NCBI GenBank assembly: GCA_945643635.1
Contig: CALZFC010000029.1
Location: 1,868,001-1,932,000 of the forward strand
Direction: 5' to 3'
Length of the DNA: 64,000 nucleotides
From: Allodiplogaster sudhausi
Taxonomy: Eukaryota; Nematoda; Chromadorea; Rhabditida; Diplogasteridae
The notes under the pieces are model-generated. The model worked only from the letters and a program-made list of their open reading frames with translations, did no database searches and was not told the DNA's origin. Shown one piece after another: positions 45,959 through 57,675 of the stretch. How positions within the stretch are numbered: position 1 is the first letter of the stretch; each line of letters opens with the position of its first letter. The position numbers were made by a program, and so were the translations under genes.

Positions 45959-47931
45959 GCTCTCTCTCTCTCTCCAGACCTGGCGCTGCCGTAACTCAGT
46001 GCTGCTTCTCGCTCGGCATCGGCATCGGCACGATGCTCGCGCTCTCTTCCTACAATCCGCGGACGCACAATCCATTCAAGGTTCTGTAAAAAATAGAACC
46101 TTTTTTTTATCTAATTATATTAAGCAACAAATAAAACTATTTATTTATTCAATACATTAATAATAATAAGACAACACTTGAAGATAACGAGAAATGTGGT
46201 AAGAGAACTTGAAGAGAAAGAGAGAGAGAAAGAGATTATCTACATATATAATTTAAAAAAAAAATATATAATTAAACTAAAATAAATAAATAAATAAAAT
46301 AAAAAAAACTAATATGTCCTACAGGACGCCGTCATCATCGCCGCGGCCGACTCTTTCATGTCCATCTTTGGCGGCGTCGCCGTCTTCTCCATCCTCGGCT
46401 TCATGGCTAAGAATCTCGGGACAGAGGTGCCCGAAGTCGTCGAGTCGGGTTCGTCTGGCACGCACCCTACATTCGCCGCCTTTTCGAAAGCATTGGAAAC
46501 TACTGCTCGGCAAGAACACTTGCACACACAGCAGAAGAAGACAAAAAATTTCTTAAAAATTAAAAACTTTTTAAAACAATTATTATGCTAATTAATAATT
46601 AATAAAAATAATTATTTAAACAAAAATAAATAAATAAATATAAAAAATTAAACCTGCTGAAAACCCCATCCTCAAGGCCTAACACTCGCCTTTGTCGCGT
46701 TCCCGACAGCCATGGCCGAGATGTCGCTCCCGTGGCTGTGGTCGTTCCTCTTCTTCTTTATGATCTTCCTCCTCGGCATATCGACCATGTTCGGTAAGGA
46801 GGAGAGATCTTGACCGTAAAATAGAAAAACAAAAATTTAGATTTGAAAATTCAAATCTCCCGCCACTCTCTCAGGCTTCATCGAGGGTACGGTAACAGGT
46901 CTCACCGACTCGTCCGCCTGGTGCCGTCGCCATCACGCTGTCATTGTGTGCGGCGTGTGTGCGCTCGGCTCCGCCACCTCGTACATCTTTGTCTTTGGCG
47001 TAAGTATGAAATAGAAGATTGGGGCGAGGGAGTGATTTTTGGCAATTTGCCAAAAATCAATAACTCCCTAAAGTTAATAATTCAAAAAAAGCATTTAGAT
47101 TTTTCAAGAAATGATCTACCCAAATGTAAATTAACTATTTCGTTAGTGTAAAATTCCAATTTCTTGGAAAGTATTTTATGATTTCTTCCCATTTGAAAAA
47201 TTTATCTTCCCTCCAGAAGGCCGTGCACTGGTTCAACTTCGTCAACGAGTACGTCTTGTCGTCTTCGAGATCTCGCTCATCAACTTTTACTATGGCATGT
47301 TTTGCAATTAACATACTATACGACAGAAATTGCTTAAGCCGCACTAAAAATATGTGATCATTTATGGAATGTAGAATTAGTATATGTCGCCCTATCAGGC
47401 GGGCGCACACTAAAATTCAGTCTGTCCATTTTCCGGCCCTTGCCGTTACTGGCGTGATGTGCGCGCGATGCTCCGCGCGCCGCGTCACATGCTCGGCCGC
47501 ATTTTTGGATCGTCCGGCTGGTACCTCAAGGTGGCCATGTTCGTGACGGCGCCCGTCTTTGCTGTTGTGAGTCATCTCCCTCATCTCTCCCTCCCTCTCT
47601 CTCTCTCTTTCTCTCTCCCTCACTCTCTCTCTCTTTCTCTCTCTCTCTTTTTCTCTCTCTCTCTCTTTCCCTCTCTCCCTCCCTCCCTCTCTCTCTCTCT
47701 CTGTCTCTCGTTTTCTTTCTATCATCTTTTCTCCTTTTCCCTTCCTCTGTCTCTCTTTATCTCCCTTTCATTCTCTCTCTCTCTCTCTATTTATCTTTCT
47801 ATATCCCCTCCCTCTCACAATCAGTCTCTTTCTCGCAAAACAACTTTGCCAATCTTAAGATCATCGTCATCAGCACCTTCGACATTGGCCGCATCGTCTA
47901 CGGGAAGGGCGCACGCGAGTACATGTCGGTT

Positions 47932-47981
<50 letters not shown>

Positions 47982-48408
47982 TCGTTCTCTCTCTCCCTAT
48001 CTCGTTTTCTCTCTCTCCTCTCTTTCACTGTCTCCTCTTTCTCTCTCTAGCCGTCGCTCCCCTCTCTCCTTGTCACTCTTTCCGAACTTCTTTATAGGTA
48101 CCCGAAATCATCGGAAACCTTTGGCTGGATCATCGGCTCGCTGTCCGCGCTCGCGATCCCGGTCGGCGCCGTCGTCAACGTCATTCGCTACTGGCGAGAT
48201 GGCAAGGTTGAGGAATTGTGATCTTTGATCTTTGATCATTTACCTCTTTACCTAATTCTTCCAGAGTCTGCTCGATCTGGTGCGCGTCCATCCTGAACAC
48301 CCGGCCATCGTCTACGGACTCGCCGACAACGTCGAAATGGAGGAGGTCGCCGAGGAACAGCAGGAAGAGAGCGGCGAGGAGGCTGCGAGACCCGCCGTCG
48401 ATGAGTAG
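43845..48408 (+). CDS. SLC6-type Na+-coupled neurotransmitter/amino-acid transporter, 5' incomplete
   Basis: Exons from TM2 onward: 43845-43979, 44069-44157, 44782-44870, 45046-45103, 45298-45402, 45597-45709, 45978-46080, 46325-46448, 46677-46793, 46875-46999, 47217-about 47297, 47421-47566, 47860-47918, 48098-48206, 48265-48408. Motifs in order: [12 protein letters not shown] (TM2), [14 protein letters not shown] (TM3), a loop with two sequons (NGS, NMT), [37 protein letters not shown] (TM6-7), [16 protein letters not shown] (TM8), and an acidic tail. The TM1 exon with the first Na+ site was not found. In exon 47217 the family reading ([13 protein letters not shown]) is one frame off after about 47253. 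The acceptor before 45597 reads TGCTAC, not AG. It is either a decaying gene or carries sequence errors. Two introns appear to use GC donors (44871, 45710). Confidence 0.85.
45716..45976. repeat. CT microsatellite ending at an SLC6 acceptor
   Basis: About 260 bp of CT-rich sequence runs directly into TCTCTCCAG at 45977. Confidence 0.9.
47577..48060. repeat. CT microsatellites in two SLC6 introns
   Basis: CT tracts occupy 47577-47815 and 47936-48060, on either side of the small exon 47860-47918. Confidence 0.9.
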
Positions 48409-49328
48409 ACCCATCTTTGGACGACTCAGACCCCCCCCCCCACCCTTCCGGCTGAGACCCCTCGGCTAAGACCCCCCGGGCCCTGGCCCACTTCCAACGA
48501 GCCTCTAATCTTGCACCAACTTCCCAAAGAATCTCCCCAAGCAATGCACTAACATCCCCCCTCTGCAATTAGCATACATATTCTAGCTTTACGCTCACTG
48601 ACCACTTGCATACAAATAAACTGGACTTTTACAAAATGTGCATTTCTGCATGTATCAAAATTTGATAATTCATAGAAATGAAACTTGTATATTAATTTAT
48701 AAAAAGACATTTGTAAACAGCTAGATAGATTTCCTCGTGCTCATGATGTAGCTTATTTGAGGACTTCTTCGCCTTTCTTGTGATCTGTGATCTGTGATGT
48801 TGTGACATTATAGTGTCATCATAACCTTGTAAATGTATTTTCCATATCAGCATTATGCTTATTTTAGGATAAAATTTTTTTTTTCATATAGTCATCTGGC
48901 TTTTGTAAAGCTTCTATATATGCATGTACATTAATACTCGATTGTTGAGAACCTGCGTAGCATTTTGATTGCTATTTATTACATAGCCATTGTCCGATCA
49001 GTCTCGAATCTATATGCACTTGCATACGGAGTATTTGCACTGAGTGCTATGGGTACAATAAACTTATATCTGCATTTACACAAATGTATATGTGTCACAT
49101 TATAGCTGGAATGAAAGTTATATGTAATAATACTGTTTGTAGCGGCGCCAGCAAACAATTAACAATTACCTAAACAAAATGCCCAGAGAGAAATTTTCCA
49201 TCATTATGTGACCTCTTTTTAAAGTCCGGGTCATCGCATCTCTTCTTCTTCTTCTTCTTCTTCTTCATCTTATCCCATGGCATCGCCGCGGCTTCTATCT
49301 CGGAATAGCATTCGAATGCCCTTCCATA

Positions 49329-49359
<31 letters not shown>

Positions 49360-49712
49360 CTCTTGATGCCTCTCTTCTGTCACTCATTCTCTCTCTTTCT
49401 CTCTTTCTCTCTCTCTCTGTCTCTTTTTCTCTCTCTCTCCCTCGCCCTCTCCTTCGCTCTTCTTGGCTGTTCGCAGGTACCGCTTCCGTGACCTCTTTCA
49501 CATTCGTGGATCCGCCCGGCATGAGAACAGAGATCTACTTATAAACTGCATACTTTCTCATTCTTCTTCTTCCACCTTTTTCGATCTTCCAAGAGCACAG
49601 AGCTTCATTATACGCTGACATTTTTGTTTATATTTTTAAATATATAAAAAAGTTGTGAATGAAAAATGTACATGTCTTTTCAGATATACTAATTACAGTA
49701 ATGCGATACATC
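48409..49712. other. 3' flank of SLC6 and intergenic DNA
   Basis: It holds a C-run at 48431-48440, a poly(A) signal AATAAA near 48616, TTC repeats at 49239-49266 and a CT microsatellite at 49328-49450. No exon was recognised. Confidence 0.6.
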
Positions 49713-50185
49713 ATGGCTTCGACTTTGAGCAATTGGACGGCCAATACAACAACAACAACGCAAGGTTTTTTTCTATTAAAAAAAAAAATAAATTCCACAA
49801 CTCCCTCTCTCACTCTCCCTCTCTCTCTACCTCTCTCTCTCTCCCTCTCTCTTTCTCTCTCTCCCTCTCTCTTTCTCTCTCTCCTTCCCTCTCTCTCCCT
49901 CTCTCTCTCTCTATCTCTCTCCCTCTCTCCTTCAGCATCTCCACCCTCCCTTCCCTCTCCGACTCTCCTCATCGTCATTGGCTGTCTACTTGTACTTGCT
50001 GCGCTCCTCTCGTTCGTCCTCTGGCAGATCCAACGGCGGCGTCGTGCATCGAAGTCATTCAGTGTCAGTAGAGAAGAAGATTTGTGCTCTAACATCTCTC
50101 TCCCTCTCTCTGCCTCTTCTCTGCTTCTCTCTCGTTGTCTTTCTCTCTCTCCGCATCAGTGTTTCTCTGTTGCTCTCTCTTCCTT

Positions 50186-50226
<41 letters not shown>

Positions 50227-50299
50227 TTCTCGCTCGCTCTCTCTCTCTTTCTCTCATTGTCTCCCTCTCTGCCTCTCTCTTCCTGCTCTCTCTCTCTCG

Positions 50300-50338
<39 letters not shown>

Positions 50339-50974
50339 GCCGTTTCTCTCGCTATCTTCCTTCTCACTATCTCTCTCTCTTGCCGTTTATTTCTCTCTCT
50401 CTCATCCTTCTCTTTCTCGCCGTTTTCTCTCTCTCTCACTATCTCTCTATCTCTCTCTCTCTCTCTAGGTCATGCGCTTCTGCAAAGAAGACGCCTACGT
50501 TCCACTTGTCGGGGCATCATCATTACAGGTTTGAGATACCATGGCTAAAGAAGCGAGGGGGTACATAAATGGGCATATAATCCATAAATGTTAGATCTCA
50601 CCACCATGTATACTTTTTAAAAAGTAGAAGCAAAAACGATTGATAGAATTAGTGCTCTTCGCTAGCTTTCGCGTTTAAAAAATAGAAAAAAAACTATGAG
50701 TTACTGGTAATGTACGGATTGCCGCTACTTTCACACCTCCAAGGCTATAGTTCAGGACAATCAACAGAACAGCAACAGTCGTCGTAGCGCGCGCCTCGTT
50801 GGCATCGTCGACGCCAGCGAGGATAAGCAAGTTCCCGAAGCATCGGGAGTTTCGTCGCCCTCGCGCCCCCTCGCGCGTCCCCAGGCCATCCTCTCGCGCG
50901 GCACGGCTCCAGGCGACTTTTGCTTCCGCGTCGCGTCATCTGACGAAGAAGACGAGCGCGAGTGGGAGCTTTAA
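49713..50974 (+). CDS. Single-pass membrane protein, family unknown
   Basis: Exons 49713-49764, 49936 to about 50065, 50469-50528 and 50744-50974. The N-terminus has sequons (NWT, NTT) and a Thr run. One clear TM helix (LLIVIGCLLVLAALLSFVLW) is followed by a basic stop-transfer stretch (QIQRRRRASKS), so the topology is N-out/C-in. The cytoplasmic tail has CKEDAYVPLVGASS, a Ser/Pro/Arg segment and a C-terminus ending SSDEEDEREWEL. The donor of exon 2 is uncertain: obvious GT sites leave the wrong phase. Introns 1 and 2 are mostly CT microsatellite running into the acceptors. Function is unknown; upstream exons are possible. Confidence 0.65.
49800..50468. repeat. CT microsatellites filling two introns
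   Basis: Tracts at 49800-49935 and 50096-50468 end in CCTTCAG and CTCTCTAG acceptors. Confidence 0.9.
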
Positions 50975-51425
50975 ACATTATTGCTATTATCAGACTCCTG
51001 CCACGATGACCCTCTCATTTTAGCCAAAAATCAAAATAAACATGCCAATTTTCGTCTAAACTTTTACCTTCTTACCCCTTTTTCACAATCTATTATCGAT
51101 CAAGATCACAATAATAATATCAACAACAAGAAAACGTTATGTTTGATTGTTATGCGCCGCCTCATTTTGTTCTGTTCTTTGCTTTCGACTAATTCCTTCT
51201 ATTTTTGCTAATCGAGTTTGAAAAACACCTTTATCAATCAATTAGTTGTTTAAATTTCATATTTGTTTTCATATTAAGCAGCTTTAGAGATGTGGTTTAA
51301 GTAATAATGTTATTCTTATGTGCTTGTCATTTCAGTAAAAAAAAATTCTAGCTTTTCTTTTGTGTTCCGGGAATGTTATAAAAAATAAAACATCTTATAA
51401 ATTCTGTTGATAGAGTGTAAAAATC
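50975..51425. other. Intergenic, no gene recognised
   Basis: AT-rich 3' flank of the membrane protein gene. Confidence 0.6.
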
Positions 51426-51497
51426 GGGCTGAGCCGGGGACTGAACCCGGGACCTCTCGCACCCTAAGCGAGAATCATACCACTAGACCACTCAGCC
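51426..51497 (-). tRNA. tRNA-Pro (AGG)
   Basis: The minus strand folds as a cloverleaf: acceptor GGCTGAG pairing with CTCAGCC, D-arm TGGTCTAGTGG, anticodon loop TTAGGGT (anticodon AGG), T-arm CCGGGTTCAGTCCCCGG. A T-run follows for pol III termination. Confidence 0.95.
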
Positions 51498-51827
51498 ATG
51501 TTTTAATAGCGAAATTGAGTAGATATGCAGTGACATTCACATCAAGTTCCTTCTAGGCATCTTACATATGAAAGCGAAAGGAAGGCAGTGGCCAAGAACC
51601 GGATTTCGCTTCAATGTTCCTCTTTCTATTAATTCGCTTCCTTTCTATCCTGCAGAACGTATCGTTAAAAAGATGATTCGCTGTTCATTGTGGTGATCTT
51701 GTGATCTTGATAGATTCATCTGCATGTAAACTTCTTTAAAATATAAGCATTTTATATATAAAAACTATTACCAAGTCTGCTTACTTAGTTGCTTCTCATG
51801 TAAACGTTTGCGAATGCACCCTCTGTC
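51498..51827. other. Spacer between the two tRNA genes
   Basis: About 330 bp, AT-rich, no gene seen. It is the shared upstream region of the two divergently oriented tRNAs. Confidence 0.6.
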
Positions 51828-51899
51828 GGCTGAATGGTCTAGTGGTATGATTCTCGCTTTGGGTGCGAGAGGTCCCGGGTTCAATCCCCGGTTCAGCCC
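51828..51899 (+). tRNA. tRNA-Pro (TGG)
   Basis: Cloverleaf with acceptor GGCTGAA/TTCAGCC, anticodon loop TTTGGGT (anticodon TGG) and T-arm GGGTTCAATCC. It differs from the AGG gene by only a few bases, including compensating changes in the acceptor pair. TTTT follows. Confidence 0.95.
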
Positions 51900-52015
51900 A
51901 AGCGTTTTGCTGTATTTGCTTTTCTTCCCATAATTGCCATTTATCAATTTATGACATTTTTATTTCACTACATTAATAAAAAGTGATAAAAACGCTACAA
52001 TCTTTCGCAAAAATT

Positions 52016-52765
52016 CTAGTTCTTCGGGGGACAGGGGCAGTAGTTGGCATCTGCGCCGGGCGCACCGTCTTTGCCAGGCTGGCCGGGCGGGCCCGGCTGT
52101 CCGGGGCGGCCAGGGAAGCCAGGTCGGCCTTGCTCGCCGGCCTTGCCGGGCTGTCCGTCGGCGCCCGGCTCTCCGCTGTTGCCAGGGGGTCCAATAGGTC
52201 CAGGGCGTCCGTCGTTGCCGTCGCGACCAGGCTGGCCAGGCTCATAAGTCACGACATCTCTGCCAGGGTAGCCATCACGACCGGGGCGGCCGGCGTATCC
52301 GGGCTGTCCATCAGAGCCAGGCTCTCCTTGAGCGCCCGTTGTGCCCGGGCTGCCGGGCGGGCCACGTGAGCCGCGGCGGCCCGGCTGGCCGCCGGGGCCA
52401 GGCGGGCCGTTGAGTCCGCGCGGACCTGGCTTGCCTGGAGGGCACTTGACGCATCCGCCAGGGATGTCGTGCGTGACGTCGATGGTGATGCCGGGCGTGC
52501 CCGGACGGCCCGGCTGGCCAGGGACGCCGTCGTCGCCACGGTCGCCAGGCTTGCCAGGGGGGCCAGGAGGGCCGGCCGGGCAGCCCTCGCTGCGCGGTGC
52601 ACAGTTGCACTCTTCGAGAGAGCGACGCTTGTTACGGCCGAGGAGGGTGGCGAAGGTGGGAGGGGCAGCCGAGTGGCCCGTAGGGTTCATGTGCAGACCG
52701 AGCAGACGTGTCCATGTATCCTCCGAGATGACCTGGAGAATGTTGTCGTTTTTGATGCTTACTTT

Positions 52766-52814
<49 letters not shown>

Positions 52815-53138
52815 TTTCTCTTTTTTTTTTCTCTTTCTCACTCTCTCTTTCTCTCTCTCTCTATCTCTCTCTCTTTGCCTTTTTGCGTTCTTTCTCACTC
52901 TTTCTTTCTCTCTGTCTCTAGCTTTCTCCCCTCTTTCTCTCGCTCTCTCTCTCTCTCTCTCGTCTCTAAACTCTTTTTAGTCTCTCTCTCTCTCTCTAAC
53001 CCTGAACTCTGCGACGCCCTCGGAGATCTCGGCATGCAGCGTGTTGACGCGTCCGATGAAGGTGGTCATCGAGACAGCGGCCGCAACGAGTGCCACGACG
53101 GTCACCGCCGACGCGACACCAATGGATGTCGTCGACAT
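52016..53138 (-). CDS. Nematode cuticle collagen
   Basis: Two exons, 53138-53001 and 52732-52016, give 284 residues. The N-terminal cuticle-collagen domain has a membrane-like helix ([19 protein letters not shown]) and ends [13 protein letters not shown]. The furin-like processing site RNKRRS is followed by a Cys pair (CNC). Gly-X-Y blocks are interrupted near [12 protein letters not shown] and [11 protein letters not shown], and the chain ends with YCPCPPKN. The Cys clusters flanking the Gly-X-Y regions allow interchain disulfides; the product is secreted and cross-linked into the cuticle. A TATAAAAG box lies about 60 bp upstream of the ATG. The intron is mostly microsatellite, here purine-rich on the sense strand. 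Confidence 0.95.
52765..52998. repeat. CT/GA microsatellite in the collagen intron
   Basis: CT on the plus strand, therefore GA on the collagen sense strand, the opposite of the other intronic tracts here. Confidence 0.9.
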
Positions 53139-53194
53139 TGCAGAAGGGGGAGAGGGAGATGGAAGGCTGGTGATTGGATCCCGTTGGTGGTGCA

Positions 53195-53202
53195 CTTTTA
53201 TA
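53195..53202 (-). promoter_or_regulatory. TATA box of the collagen gene
   Basis: TATAAAAG on the minus strand, about 60 bp upstream of the ATG at 53138. A GA microsatellite follows upstream at 53220-53385. Confidence 0.6.
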
Positions 53203-53216
53203 GTTGAGGAGGAGGA

Positions 53217-53219
<3 letters not shown>

Positions 53220-53261
<42 letters not shown>

Positions 53262-53755
53262 GAAAGAGAGAAAGAGAAAGTGAGAAAGGGAAAGTGAGAG
53301 AGAGAGGGGAGAGAGAGCGAAAGCGAGGTAGAAAGAGAGAAAGAGAAAGTGAGAAAGGGAAAGTGAGAGAGAGGGGAGAGAGATAGAGCTTGAGAATCCG
53401 AGCACAGTAAAGAACTAGAAGGCCAGCAAAGGACAGAGAGTTTCTAGAAATATTGTATCAAGAGGATAGGAGCTTGTAGGAAAAAGAGCTTTGAGACAAG
53501 CTTGCATGCACTTTTCGACTTCTCCCAAGTAAGTCATTAATCATATTAATAAAAAACCACTGCTTCAAGATGTGACGATTTCTCTGCTCGTTTGCTTTCT
53601 GATTTATTAGACACCTATTACTTACTTTATACCGGTCTATTTCTATCTCATGAATTTCTCTCTCTCTTTCTTTCTTTCTCACTCTCTTTCTCTCTCACTC
53701 TCCATCTCTCTCTCTCACTCTCTATCTCTCTTTCACTCTCACTCTCTTTCTTCAA
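53220..53755. repeat. GA and CT microsatellites upstream of the collagen gene
   Basis: (GA)n at 53220-53385, with a 60-bp internal duplication (GAAAGAGAAAGTGAGAAAGG), and (CT)n at 53650-53755. No gene was seen between 53203 and 54458. Confidence 0.85.
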
Positions 53756-54458
53756 CTTCTCAATCGGTCCACCACTTCAATGGCTTCAGTCAAGAACAAA
53801 AAATAATAAAGAGTTTTGAGAGCTTTGCAGCTCTGCTCAAAGCCTTCACCGTTTGGCCTTCTTTTTTTGCATTTCTACTTTTCTCCTTGGCCCACATCAC
53901 GAAACATGTTCGACTCGGCAGACCGTTACTTGTGTTTTTTTTTGTCATCGCTGTTCCACTCCAGCGGCTAGTTTCGCGCGAGTTCCTTCGTTTAGCAGAG
54001 AATATGAGAGAAGTATGTTGCAGAGAAAGAGAGGGAGAGAGAGAGAGAGAGCGTGAATGAGAAAATTGCTAGGCAGAACTTGAAATCTGTTACCGTCCAT
54101 CAGATACAGAACGGTGGAATCATGACAGATGTGCCGAAAACAAAACGACAACAAATGGGGTTGCAGATTTGCAAATCTCTTTTTTTAACATGTTTCGGGC
54201 GGTATTGCGTGAATAAGTAGTACATGCCTATGTATGTATGTACATCTTTAGCTACAGTCCAATTCCTCTGTCCAATGACAACATATTAAAATGCAAGATT
54301 ATCACATCTTTTATACCCTTTCATTTGATATCCAAGTAGAAAAGAAATGTTAAAGCTCCGTTTGGTAGTAACAAAAGATAGCGAGAGAGAGAGAGAGAGA
54401 GAAGATATTATCCCTCAGGCACCCAATCTCCGCCTTCCGACGGCGCCTTTCTTCCTTC

Positions 54459-55400
54459 TTATTTCCCGTTCGGATCCTCGCTGGTCGTGGTTGTCGTGGT
54501 CGCAGAAGTCGTCGTTGTCGTGGACTGTGCAAAGGAAAAGAAATCACTCTTATATTTTGGAAACTCGTAGCACTCGAGAGAACAGAAGGCAAAAAAAGAA
54601 AAATACTTCTTCTATTTATGCATTAGACATCAAAAAATTGAGAAATATTACAGTATGTTTTATATTTTAGAAAGAAAAGAAAACACTGAAAAACGGAAAA
54701 GAACAAAGGTGCTTGTTAAATTAGAAAGAATATATGTAGATTGCGAGAAAATTTTGGAGAAAAAAAAAGAAAAACAAAAAAGTAATAAAGTCTAAAAATC
54801 CACCCCTGTCGTGGTTGTCGTCTCCGATGAGGTCGTCGTAGTGTCCGCGGCCACGTCGCATCGATTGCATGTCTTGGCGCAGAACTGCTGCTTTTGCGCG
54901 TCCGAATAGGCGGCGGACGAGCAGAAGCCGTTCGACGCCCACGCGGGACAGCTAGGGCATTGTAAGCATATTACGTGGGTTTTTTTGTATGAAATGACTT
55001 TGGATGGTTGTCCTTGCAGCCGTCGGCCGGGCACAGCCCGCACAAGTTCGGGCAGAACTGCGCCCGCTGCTCCCGCGTGTAGTACGGCGAGCTGCAGAAG
55101 CCGTTCGCTACCCACGAGCGGCAGCTGGGGCAAAAGAATTTTTTTTTAAGAATTTTGTTTAAAAAAATCCATTATCTCTCATATTGACGTGAGATTTGCC
55201 CTAAAACGCTTTCTACAGCGAGATATTACCCTTGGTCAATTTTATCACGACAGCTAAACTCGACAAATGTAGGATGTAGAAGAAGAAGAAACAAGTTCCC
55301 TCTCAACTCACTTGGGATGGTTGTCCGAACACGCCGCGTTCGTTAGGGCGGCGGTGAATGCAACAGTCACAGCAACAACAACAATAATTGATGACGTCAT
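54459..55400 (-). CDS. Secreted ShKT-domain protein, copy 1
   Basis: Exons 55400-55312, 55124-54999, 54951-54804 and 54524-54459 give 142 residues. A signal peptide (MTSSIIVVVAVTVAFTAA) is followed by two six-cysteine ShKT modules, each starting at a DNHP motif: CSDNHPNC...WVANGFCSS...FCPNLCGLC and CKDNHPNC...WASNGFCSS...FCAKTCNRC. The tail is Thr-rich and probably O-glycosylated, ending EDPNGK. Each ShKT module is split by a phase-2 intron just after DNHP. ShKT modules occur in channel-blocking peptides and as extracellular domains of many worm proteins; this one is likely a secreted surface protein. TATAAAAG lies at 55621-55628. Confidence 0.9.
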
Positions 55401-55620
55401 CTTCGTCTTTTGTCTGGGAACCTTAAATATTTTAGAGCATACTGCGCCGCTTCAAATAAGCCGGAAAGCGACTGCTGAGAAGATGATTATTTTTCCGGCA
55501 GGAAAATTCAATATTTACGAAGAAAATACTACTAAATTCTGGCATGAAATTAAAATTACCCTACGGAATTGTTGCAACTGATAAGATGATGCGATGTGTT
55601 CTGTGCTTTCCGCCGCGAGC

Positions 55621-55628
55621 CTTTTATA
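55621..55628 (-). promoter_or_regulatory. TATA box of ShKT gene 1
   Basis: TATAAAAG on the minus strand, about 220 bp upstream of the ATG. Confidence 0.5.
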
Positions 55629-57675
55629 GGTGACGACGCCATTTAGTCAGCTGCTTCCGCTTTGGGGAAGCGACCACTTTGAGGAATACCGGGCGAGAGT
55701 GTGTTTAGAAACAGAGTGAGAAAGAGTGGTAGAGATAGGGAGAGAAAAAGAGAGTGCGAGAGAGAGAGAGAAGGAAAGAGCAGAAGAGATCGCTCAAAGC
55801 CATCCTCCTGACTGATCATTATACGCATAGATCAACATCAAGAGATTGCAACGAGCCGATCGTCTGAAATTTTTATGAACATTTGATTTCATGGCAATTT
55901 CAATTTCTGAGTTTTTTGTTAATGTGAATGCTCGACATTTGCGATGCATATCTTTTAATGGCAATTATCATGGTTAAAAAATATATATATTCTATTCCAT
56001 TCTATTCCATTATAATGATCATTGATGTCTAGCGATGATTGTCTTCACGAAACCTTCTCGTAATTTTTTTTACCGAACCATCGTTTGTGCAGCATTGAGA
56101 AGAGGTTCTCTCTCGGAAATAGGCGTCAAAGTTAGCTTTCCTGCACGTCTTCGTCAGGTTTTCTCTAGTCGCTTCTTCCTAAATCTAGACTTTTTTTTTT
56201 CGAATTCCCCCAAAGAGTAATCATCATTGAGACCCGTTTGCCAACGTGTCTCAATGATGATTACTCTTTGGGGGAATTCGCCTCGTCAGCTACTTCATTC
56301 TTATCGTTCACGGGAGACTCGTGTACGGTCAGCAATCAAAATCATGAATAACTCTTTCTTTTGTAAACTATTTTCCATAACATTCTGCTGAATGAACCGG
56401 CTCGAATTTTAATTTTTTTAGAACATTCTCGATCTACAAGTCTCATTGAATGCAAGAAGCTAAAAGGCGAGGTCAATTTATATTTGAACGAATCAAAACT
56501 TAATTTTAAATTCGCGCCATTTTGCTCGACACAAGAACAGTCATGATGGCTCCCCCTCTCATCATTTCCTAACTCAATTCATTCATATTCTAGTGCACTC
56601 GTATGCATTATTCTCATGCAATCACGCAAGAATTAAAGTAATAATTTTCTTGACTTCATAAGTCAGTCTGCCATGATTCGCTCATAGTGAGCGGTTGCTC
56701 ATCCCTTTCCACGCCCTATTCTTTGGCAGGTTGTTAAAGACCGCGTTCTGGCGCCAGTTCCCAGTCTCATTCACACCCGGACAGAGCTCGATTGATAGAG
56801 CTAGTGATTTAGAGAGTAGCGACTACAATGGTCACAAATTCAAATATGTAGATTACGTTTGAGTGTCGTGTTCCTTTAAATAAGGAAATATGCATATATC
56901 TATTTGGTTATCGACATGGTTATCTTACGAAAGATCAGTAAAATTTTGTTGTAAATTAATTTTGAAGCATTTGTGGAAAAGTATATAAATTAATAAATAG
57001 CACTCGTCAATGGCCTATTCTACTATCATCAATTATACTGCATCTCGTGAATATCACCGTTGAATTCCCGAGAGAAACAATATAGTATTTCGCCTTTTCA
57101 CTTGTTTGAGCGGCTTCGCTTATCACATTAACTTCTAGCCCAACCATAACAATTGAACAAAACACTTTTCTCTACTTTAGTTTTGACATTTAACGCCCTA
57201 GAAAATATGGTTTGGATACCACAGGAATTTGAGCATCATTCTCAGAAATGCGATTTCAAAAAATGGTAAGCGCAATCCACTTGTGGCACAAGCAATATCG
57301 CAAATATCAATGTCTGTCATGCAAACAATCGGCCTTATTCGAATATAATTTTTTTCATTTTTCCTTCTTTTCACACTTCTTCGACGATATTTTGCCTGTG
57401 CCGGCCAAGTAATGGCACATTTTTCATCTCTTCAGGTGAAAGTCCAGTCATTTCAATCGCATGGAATGTTGCATGATACAGAGCATGTTGAAATGCATAG
57501 TCATTTATTTTATTTTTATTCCCTTTCAAATCACATCATTGACGAGAGGAAGTTGAGGAGTAATGCTTGATCAGAGATTATAGATCAAACATCATGTGAG
57601 AAATAAACAGAAAAAAAACAGCCCCTCTTTATGCTTTTGCGAAAAGCGGTGACTCCGGAATGTGCCGGATCATTG
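55629..57675. other. Intergenic, no gene recognised
   Basis: It includes a short inverted repeat at about 56205-56280, whose AATTCCCCCAAAGAGTAATC end recurs inverted. From about 56060 it is part of a segmental duplication whose second copy starts near 60130. Confidence 0.6.

Noticed and set aside
45682..46160. Ser/Leu- and Arg/Glu-rich open frames over CT/GA repeats
   Set aside because: They are translations of microsatellite DNA; the real exon there (45978-46080) is short and in a frame supported by SLC6 motifs.
47459..48097. 212-residue Ser/Leu-rich reading on the plus strand
   Set aside because: It runs through two CT repeats and out of frame of the SLC6 exons it overlaps.
49628..50095. 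Arg/Glu-rich reading on the minus strand
   Set aside because: Complement of CT microsatellite in introns of the single-pass protein gene.
52249..53207. Gly/Pro- and Ala-rich readings opposite the collagen
   Set aside because: Gly-X-Y codons give long open frames on every strand; only the minus-strand frame has the cuticle N-domain, processing site and Cys clusters.
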